DNA of 9,688 nt, taken from positions 1 through 9,688 of the forward strand of contig JAUXQA010000115.1 of the NCBI GenBank assembly GCA_030683195.1, given 5' to 3'. This document shows, in pieces, positions 4,827 to 9,688 of this stretch; positions within the stretch are counted from its first letter, which is position 1, and each line of letters opens with the position of its first letter. Below the pieces are notes generated by a model. The model saw nothing but the letters and a program-made list of their open reading frames with translations, did not search any database and was not told where the DNA came from. The stretch comes from Rhodoferax sp. (GTDB lineage: Bacteria > Pseudomonadota > Gammaproteobacteria > Burkholderiales > Burkholderiaceae_C). The position numbers and the translations under genes were made by a program.

Positions 4827-6611
4827 CTAAAAGGAAGTCCAGTCGTCTTCGTTGTTGACAGGCGTTTTTGCCTTGGATGTGGCCGGCAACCTAGCCTGCA
4901 CGCTGGCGCCAGCGTTGCTGGGAGCGGCTGGCCGCGCCGCAATGGTGGCGCGCTGGGGGCTCTTGAATGCGCGCTGTTGCGGCTGATTCGTACGCATCGT
5001 GAGCGGAGTAGAACGAGTCGCGGAGTAAGCCGAATCGTTGCCCAGTTTGAATACGGATACGGCCTGCACCAACTCTTCAGCCTGGTTTTTCAGGCCGCTG
5101 GCTGCGGCGGCCATCTCTTCCACGAGCGAGGCATTTTGCTGCGTGGTCTGATCCATTTGGGTCACGGCCTCACCGACTTGAGCGACACCGCTGCTTTGTT
5201 CCGAACTGGCCGCGCTGATTTCACCCATGATGTCAGTCACCTGGCGTATGGAGCTCACCACCTCGGTCATGGTCGCACCCGCGCGGTCCACCAGCGCCGT
5301 ACCGTGTTCCAAACGCTCCACGTTGGCGCCAATCAAACTCTTGATTTCCCGCGCAGCCTCAGCGCTGCGACCGGCCAGGCTGCGAACCTCGGAGGCCACC
5401 ACGGCAAACCCGCGCCCCTGCTCGCCCGCCCGCGCTGCCTCAACCGCTGCATTCAAGGCCAGAATATTCGTCTGAAAAGCAATGCCATCAATCACGCTGA
5501 TGATGTCGGCGATCTTGCGGGAGCTGTCGTTGATGCCTTTCATGGTGTCCACCACCTGGGCCACCACCTCACCGCCCTGAATGGCGACGCTGGAGGCGTT
5601 CACGGCCAGTTGATTGGCCTGGCGCGCGTTGTCGGCGTTTTGCCGCACGGTGCTGCCGAGTTGCTCCATCGACGATGCCGTCTGCTCCAGCGCGCTGGCC
5701 TGGCTTTCGGTGCGTGCACTCAACTCATGGTTACCTTGGGCAATTTCGGCGCTGGTGATCGCCACATTGCTGGCCGACGTGCGCACGCCCTGAACCACGT
5801 TCACCAGGCTGTCGCGCATCGCCTTCATGGCCACAATCACGCTGGACGGGTGGGCATTCCCCGTTTCAATATGGATCGTCAAGTCACCGCCCCGCACGGC
5901 ATCTGCCACAGCCTTCACTTGGTAAGGCTCTGCACCCAGGTCGCGGCGAATCGAGGCGGAGATCACGCTGGCACAAGCACCACCCAACAGCAATGCCAGC
6001 AGCGTCAAGCCGATCATCAGACTTTGAAAAAAGTTGGACTCTGACAGGGCTGTGGTCAGGTTCTTCTGGATGATGGTTTCTTCGAAGTCAATCAGGGCAT
6101 TGATGCGGGCAAGCCACTCCACGAACAACGGCTTGGCCTCGGTCCAGACGATGGTCTGGGCTTGATCGCGCTGGTCCGCCTGGCGCAACTCGATCACCTT
6201 GCGGATCAACGGCAAGGCTTTGGACTCAGTCTCCTTGATCGCCCCGTTGAGCCGGGCAATCTCAGGCGGCAAAGTGCGGTCTTCGGCCAGCATTTTTTCA
6301 ATGACGACGCCTGACTGGGCATAGAACTGGGTCAGCCGCTCAATGGTCGCCATCTCGGCCTGCACTTCGGCCGCCGTCGTGGCGGCGGCGACATCGCGAA
6401 TGGCAATGGCGCGGTCATGTGCACTGCCCCGGAAATTGATGGCCGCACGCTGGATGACCGAATTCCGCAGGGAGTTCTCATCCAGCGCCTGCTTGATCAA
6501 CCTGACTTCGTAAACGGCGGCCAAGGTCAAGCCCACCAAAATTAACAAAATCAAACCAAAACCCCAGGTGAGTTTTCGTTGGATGGTGAGGGTTGATTTA
6601 TCGATTGTCAA
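4827..6611 (-). CDS. Methyl-accepting chemotaxis protein with four-helix-bundle-type sensor and C-terminal xWxxF tail
   Basis: 594 residues. Layout: short cytoplasmic N-terminus, membrane helix about 17-34, periplasmic region about 35-195 rich in helices (four-helix-bundle type), second membrane helix about 197-218, HAMP about 219-271, and a long signalling coiled coil to about 520. The hairpin tip is the standard one (IDGIAFQTNILALNAAVEAA, then GEQGRGFAVVASEVR, 375-410) that contacts CheA and CheW. QTASSMEQL-type stretches and the Glu/Gln/Ala-rich helices hold candidate methylation sites. After a basic, proline/alanine-rich linker the protein ends in D-W-T-S-F, matching the xWxxF tether that recruits CheR and CheB in enterobacterial receptors. 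The start is unusual: no ATG is in reach and TTG 6611 is the best choice, with GGA about 9 nt upstream. The ligand is unknown. Confidence 0.93.
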   Translation of the reverse strand: MTIDKSTLTIQRKLTWGFGLILLILVGLTLAAVYEVRLIKQALDENSLRNSVIQRAAINFRGSAHDRAIAIRDVAAATTAAEVQAEMATIERLTQFYAQSGVVIEKMLAEDRTLPPEIARLNGAIKETESKALPLIRKVIELRQADQRDQAQTIVWTEAKPLFVEWLARINALIDFEETIIQKNLTTALSESNFFQSLMIGLTLLALLLGGACASVISASIRRDLGAEPYQVKAVADAVRGGDLTIHIETGNAHPSSVIVAMKAMRDSLVNVVQGVRTSASNVAITSAEIAQGNHELSARTESQASALEQTASSMEQLGSTVRQNADNARQANQLAVNASSVAIQGGEVVAQVVDTMKGINDSSRKIADIISVIDGIAFQTNILALNAAVEAARAGEQGRGFAVVASEVRSLAGRSAEAAREIKSLIGANVERLEHGTALVDRAGATMTEVVSSIRQVTDIMGEISAASSEQSSGVAQVGEAVTQMDQTTQQNASLVEEMAAAASGLKNQAEELVQAVSVFKLGNDSAYSATRSTPLTMRTNQPQQRAFKSPQRATIAARPAAPSNAGASVQARLPATSKAKTPVNNEDDWTSF

Positions 6612-6670
6612 AATAGTGGGTCCAGGTAGATTTCTTTCCAGAATGGCTCTAAGCCATGCAGAAAGAGGGG

Positions 6671-6694
6671 GCGCCGTCCGAAATCAGACGGTGC
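6671..6694 (-). terminator. Possible terminator of the algZ/algR/GST operon
   Basis: On the - strand GCACCGTC, an 8-nt loop and GACGGCGC form an 8-position stem with one A-C mismatch, followed by a pyrimidine tract (CCCCCTCTTTCT). It lies about 110 nt past the glutathione-transferase stop and before the chemoreceptor start. The tract is C-rich at first, so it is a weak terminator or only a structured spacer. Confidence 0.4.
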
Positions 6695-6804
6695 GTCAGC
6701 GTTGGCCGCCCACCATCAGGACCTGTTTGAGAGGCGTGTCACGGTTGGGCCAGATCCACGCCTTGCCCGGACTCTAGCACCTCTAGGGTTGACGTGGTTC
6801 AGCC

Positions 6805-7491
6805 TCAGGACATGACCACCGGACCGCCCTTGGCGAGCGCACGCTGGTAGGCCGGGCGGGCTGTCATGCGGTCCCTGTAGGCGCGCAACCTTGGGTATTG
6901 CGCTGAGCGGGCACCCCGAGCCAACGCGGCTTCAACGGCAAAACTCATCTGAAAATCAGCGATGCTGAGATGCTCACCTGCAAACCAGGCGTGGCTTGCC
7001 AAGTGATCTTCAATGAAGGCCAGGGCGGTTGCGAGATTGGGGTCGATCAACTTGGCCTGCACTTGCGCGCACAGTTGGCGGGCAATGGGCCGAACGAAAA
7101 ACGGCATGGGCTGCGTCGGAATGGTCATAAACACCAGCTTCATCACCAACCAGTTCATCAGGGAACCCTCGGCATAGTGCATCCAGAAGCGGCACTGGCG
7201 GTGCTCCGGCGTGCGCGGTGTCGGCTCCAAGTGGGCCAACTCACCCGTGCCCTGCGCGCCGTAGCGCTCCACCAAATATTCCAGAATGGCACCGGACTCG
7301 GCGATGGTTTCAGCGCCATCGGTGATGACCGGCGACTTTCCCAAGGGATGAATGGCTTTGAGGGCCGCCGGCGCCAACCGGGTCTTGGGATCGCGCTTGT
7401 AAAGCTTGATCTCGTAGGGCACGCCCAGTTCTTCAAGCAACCACAGGACGCGCTGTGAACGGGAGGTTTCAAGGTGGTGAACGGTGATCAT
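6805..7491 (-). CDS. Glutathione S-transferase, GTT1-like
   Basis: 228 residues from ATG 7491. A longer in-frame reading to 7623 would overlap the response-regulator gene and add an unrelated N-terminus. The N-terminal thioredoxin-like domain begins at once: MITVHHLETSRSQRVLWLLE carries Ser10, the likely glutathione-activating residue, in the S/R-S-Q-R-V-L-W pattern of GTT1-type enzymes. GKSPVI (51-56, with the cis-proline) and the gamma-glutamyl-binding E65-S66 in AESGAI follow. The helical C-terminal domain holds LSIADF (N-capping box, S176 to D179). Such enzymes conjugate glutathione to electrophiles or reduce peroxides in the cytoplasm; the physiological substrate is not evident. It lies 67 nt behind the AlgR-like gene and is probably co-transcribed. 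In Pseudomonas, hemC follows algR at this place. Confidence 0.9.
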   Translation of the reverse strand: MITVHHLETSRSQRVLWLLEELGVPYEIKLYKRDPKTRLAPAALKAIHPLGKSPVITDGAETIAESGAILEYLVERYGAQGTGELAHLEPTPRTPEHRQCRFWMHYAEGSLMNWLVMKLVFMTIPTQPMPFFVRPIARQLCAQVQAKLIDPNLATALAFIEDHLASHAWFAGEHLSIADFQMSFAVEAALARGARSAQYPRLRAYRDRMTARPAYQRALAKGGPVVMS

Positions 7492-7558
7492 GCGGCCATT
7501 ATCACCAGCCGGCGCGTGCTCTGCGAACTCCCGCACGCGCGGGTCGGCGCGCATCACG

Positions 7559-8299
7559 TCAACCCGCCATGACCTCGCGCACCCCCGCCAGTTGCCGGCG
7601 CGAGACAAGGAGTAACTCATCAATGCCGTGCAGCCGCACCGCCCAGCCTTCGCCCTCTTGCGGGTCGTGGTGCTTCTCCAACGCCCGCACGGCGCCGCGG
7701 GCGATCAGGGCGTTGCGGTGGATGCGTAGAAACCGGGGTTTGTATTTTTCTTCCAGTTCGTTCAGGGACGCTTCCAGCAAGTAAGTCCTGGCGGCCGTTC
7801 GCACGGTGATGTATTTGAGTTCGGCCTTGAGGTACAAGACCGCCGACACTGGCACCCGCTCGGTGCGGCCCCGCTCCTGGATCACCATCACTTCTTCAGC
7901 CAAATCAGCCTCTGGCCGGCGTTTATATTGCCTTAGACGCTCTATTTTTTGTAGCGAAGCCTGCAAACGGGCCAGACGCACTGGCTTGGTGAGGTAGTCC
8001 GCTGCCTCCAACTCAAAGGCCTGCACGGCGTGCTCTGCGTAGGCCGTCACAAACACCACGGCAGGCGGGTCGGGCAGCGCCTGCAAGGCACGGGCCAGGG
8101 TGAGTCCGTCCGCCCCGGGCATGTGAATGTCGACCAGCACCACGTCCACCTGATGGTGCTGCACATGAGCCATGGCCTGCGCGGCGTTGTCGGCCTCGCC
8201 TTCGACGCTGGCCCCTGGCTCGGTGCAATCACCAAGTAGCGTTCTCAGGCGCGAGCGCGCCAGCGCCTCGTCGTCCACGATCAATACCTTCAAACGCAT
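7559..8299 (-). CDS. AlgR/LytR-type response regulator (receiver plus LytTR DNA-binding domain)
   Basis: 246 residues from ATG 8299. The reading can be extended to 8356, but that would overlap the kinase gene and place extra residues before the receiver, which starts immediately at MRLKVLIVDDE. Receiver (1-120): acidic pocket D9-D10, phosphoacceptor D57 in LVDIHMPG, T85 in FVTAYAEHAV and K105 in DYLTKPV. LytTR domain (about 145-244): VLYLKAELKYITVRT, an F-LRIHRNALIA core and a VSRR(Q)L end, typical of regulators that bind direct-repeat operators. The family member next to argH and a LytS-type kinase in Pseudomonas is AlgR, which controls type IV pili and other surface traits. Nineteen bases separate it from the upstream kinase, so the two form a cognate pair. 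The ortholog symbol is likely but not proven. Confidence 0.93.
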   Translation of the reverse strand: MRLKVLIVDDEALARSRLRTLLGDCTEPGASVEGEADNAAQAMAHVQHHQVDVVLVDIHMPGADGLTLARALQALPDPPAVVFVTAYAEHAVQAFELEAADYLTKPVRLARLQASLQKIERLRQYKRRPEADLAEEVMVIQERGRTERVPVSAVLYLKAELKYITVRTAARTYLLEASLNELEEKYKPRFLRIHRNALIARGAVRALEKHHDPQEGEGWAVRLHGIDELLLVSRRQLAGVREVMAG

Positions 8300-8318
8300 G
8301 AAATTACCGCCATGGGGT

Positions 8319-9356
8319 TCATATCGGCACCTGAATCCTGACCTGAAACACACCATCTTTCAAAGCGGCCTGAAAGTGGCCCTGTACGTCATGCAGCAGG
8401 TGCAGGCGGTCGCGCACATTGTCCAGAGCCAGGCCGTGGCCGGGCACTCCCGGCCCGCCCGGCACGGTGTTGGTGACCTTGATGACCACGCTGGAGCCTC
8501 GTCGCTGGGTCGATATCTTGAGGATGGCCCCCCGGGGGCTGGGTTCCACGCCGTGCTGCACCGCGTTTTCAACCAAAGGCTGCAAGAGCAGCGGCGGCAG
8601 GCGGGCAGCCGAGGCGCTAGGGTCCAGCGCCCATTCCACTTGCAAGCGCTCGCCAAAGCGCACCTGTTCGATCGCCAGGTAGCGCTCAGCCAGCGCCACC
8701 TCATCGGCCAGCGTGACAAACTCGCCCTGCTCCATCAATGCATGGCGAAACAGGTCACTCAGATCTTCCAGCAAAGTCTCGGCTTTGGCGGGCTCTGCGC
8801 GCACCAGGGCAATGGCACTGTTGAGCGTATTGAACAAGAAATGCGGACGAATGCGCGCCTGCAGCTCGCTCAGGCGGGCAGCGGTGGCAGCAGGCGTTTG
8901 CCCCCGGGCCCGCAAAACCAAAGCAGCCACCAGCGCGGCGGACAAGAGCGCGCCGCTGAAGGCACTGGCAATCCAGGGGGCGGGGTCGAGCAAGCCCGCC
9001 GCAAACAAAACCCCGCAGCTGTACAGCCCCGACAAGGTGCCCAGGCCCACGCCGGCCAGTTGCTGCAGGGGCGGGGTGAGGCGCGCCAGCAGCTTCTTCA
9101 AGCTGCACGCCGAAAGCAACCACACCAGCGTGGCAGGCAATGCGCCCCCCGTGAGCAAAGACAGGCGGCCCAGCCAGTCCATGAACCCAGCCGCCCCAAA
9201 CATGGCTCCCACCGCCACCACCGCCTCGACAAAAAGCACCGCCCGCAGCACCACGCCCACATGGCATGCATCAAACAACAAGCGACGTGGGGGCGCCGGC
9301 GGCGGCAGTTCTGACGCCAGCTCCTGGAAGGCCGATAAAATTTGGGTATCTTTCAT
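8319..9356 (-). CDS. LytS/AlgZ (FimS)-like membrane sensor histidine kinase
   Basis: 345 residues. A short cytoplasmic N-terminus with a PPPAPP stretch is followed by about four membrane helices (roughly 33-57, 62-82, 103-122, 127-149) with no sizeable periplasmic domain. The His_kinase (PF06580-type) module has the phosphoacceptor His172 in ARIRPHFLFNTLNS, the N-box at PLVENAVQHG (N264, H268), and a G-box GHGLALDNVRDRL (306-318). Such kinases autophosphorylate and pass phosphate to LytTR regulators, here the gene 19 bases downstream. The layout argH / kinase / LytTR regulator matches the fimS(algZ)-algR locus of Pseudomonas, where the signal concerns twitching motility and surface life. The signal here is unknown. 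No strong ribosome site precedes ATG 9356. Confidence 0.9.
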   Translation of the reverse strand: MKDTQILSAFQELASELPPPAPPRRLLFDACHVGVVLRAVLFVEAVVAVGAMFGAAGFMDWLGRLSLLTGGALPATLVWLLSACSLKKLLARLTPPLQQLAGVGLGTLSGLYSCGVLFAAGLLDPAPWIASAFSGALLSAALVAALVLRARGQTPAATAARLSELQARIRPHFLFNTLNSAIALVRAEPAKAETLLEDLSDLFRHALMEQGEFVTLADEVALAERYLAIEQVRFGERLQVEWALDPSASAARLPPLLLQPLVENAVQHGVEPSPRGAILKISTQRRGSSVVIKVTNTVPGGPGVPGHGLALDNVRDRLHLLHDVQGHFQAALKDGVFQVRIQVPI

Positions 9357-9399
9357 TGAAAATCAGGTGGCGGCCGAGACCGATCAAACCCGTCACCGC

Positions 9400-9428
9400 A
9401 TTATTGATGATCCCTTGCTTTCCCCCAA
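9400..9428 (-). promoter_or_regulatory. Possible sigma-70 promoter for the kinase/regulator/GST operon
   Basis: On the - strand TTGGGG and AATAAT are separated by exactly 17 nt in the 105-bp gap between the divergent kinase and argH genes. AATAAT matches the -10 consensus at five of six positions, while the -35 matches only at its start. The predicted transcript would begin about 35-40 nt before the kinase start. No equally good promoter for argH was seen. Confidence 0.35.
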
Positions 9429-9461
9429 CACCGGCACCCCTGTGTGCCTGCACCCCACACC

Positions 9462-9688
9462 ATGTCACACAACCAATTCGATAAAAAATCAGAAGCCTGG
9501 TCTGCCCTGTTCTCCGAGCCCCTGAGCGATCTGGTCAAGCGCTACACCTCCAGCGTGTTTTTTGACAAGCGGCTGTGGCAGGCGGACATTGCCGGGTCGC
9601 TCGCCCACGCTGACATGCTGGCCGCGCAAAAAATCATCTCCGAGGCAGACCACCAAGCCATTCAAGGCGGCATGGCCACCATCACCGC
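9462..9688 (+). CDS. argH: Argininosuccinate lyase, N-terminal part (3' end outside window)
   Basis: ATG at 9462 opens a frame that runs off the window after 75 codons. It begins MSHNQFDKKSEAWSALFSEP and continues with LVKRYTSSVFFDKRLWQADI, AGSLAHADML and IISEADHQAI. The S-x-x-FDKRLW-x-x-DI-x-GS-x-AHA-x-M pattern is the N-terminal signature of argininosuccinate lyase, which splits argininosuccinate into arginine and fumarate in the last step of arginine synthesis. The full enzyme should be about 460-470 residues as a cytoplasmic homotetramer. It is divergent from the AlgZ-like kinase gene; the same neighbourhood is known around argH and fimS/algR in Pseudomonas. No clear ribosome site is visible before the ATG. 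Confidence 0.95.
   Translation, partial: MSHNQFDKKSEAWSALFSEPLSDLVKRYTSSVFFDKRLWQADIAGSLAHADMLAAQKIISEADHQAIQGGMATIT

Noticed and set aside
4977..6044. 355-codon + strand open frame opposite the chemoreceptor
   Set aside because: It lies wholly antisense to the conserved signalling domain, is His/Gly/Arg-rich and has no recognisable motif.
6606..6611. TTGACA on the - strand as a sigma-70 -35 box
   Set aside because: It lies at the start of the chemoreceptor coding frame and has no -10-like hexamer 16-18 nt downstream.
7498..7503. GATAAT on the - strand as a -10 box for the GST gene
   Set aside because: It is only a few bases from the start codon and lacks a -35 element at the right distance; co-transcription with the regulator gene is simpler.
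7492..7623. N-terminal extension of the glutathione transferase
   Set aside because: It would overlap the end of the response-regulator gene, and the thioredoxin-like fold starts exactly at Met 7491.
8172..9314. 380-codon + strand open frame opposite the histidine kinase
   Set aside because: It is antisense to a kinase with intact H, N and G boxes; its low-complexity Gln/Arg/His composition indicates a shadow frame.

Overview
The window looks like chromosomal DNA of a betaproteobacterium, most likely of the order Burkholderiales (Comamonadaceae/Rhodoferax-like). This is inferred from the GC-rich coding style, the family variants present, and an argH start that lies divergently next to an AlgZ/AlgR-type two-component pair. 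No tRNA, rRNA, insertion sequence, CRISPR array or phage gene is visible. Ten protein genes are supported, two of them cut by the window edges, plus one probable small proline-rich gene.

Left edge (1-1103, + strand): the last 58 codons of an outer-membrane beta-barrel protein resembling the C-terminus of NfrA (phage N4 adsorption protein A). Next, with its own ribosome binding site, comes a lipoprotein resembling E. coli YbcH (DUF4434-like, TIM-barrel glycosidase-like fold). In E. coli, ybcH-nfrA-nfrB make and export an exopolysaccharide that phage N4 uses as receptor, so this edge is probably the end of a related exopolysaccharide locus. A general-stress-protein-26-type flavin-binding protein (1130-1657, - strand) converges on it.

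Middle (1756-6611, - strand): a sensory and motility block. In transcription order it holds a methyl-accepting chemotaxis protein with a C-terminal xWxxF tail, a PAS-GGDEF-EAL protein with both catalytic sites apparently intact, a stand-alone CheB methylesterase domain without a receiver, and a tiny proline-rich ORF four bases after the cheB stop. A possible sigma-28 promoter precedes the GGDEF-EAL gene. The block appears to link receptor adaptation chemistry with cyclic-di-GMP turnover.

Right (6805-9688): a LytS/AlgZ-like membrane histidine kinase, an AlgR/LytTR-type response regulator and a GTT1-like glutathione S-transferase probably form one - strand operon. A hairpin at 6671-6694 may terminate it. 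The operon is divergent from argH (argininosuccinate lyase), of which only the start is present.

Nothing here amounts to an obviously new system. The features most worth a second look are the proline-rich micro-ORF in the CheB/c-di-GMP operon, the receiver-less CheB itself, the non-ATG start of the chemoreceptor, and the NfrA/YbcH edge.
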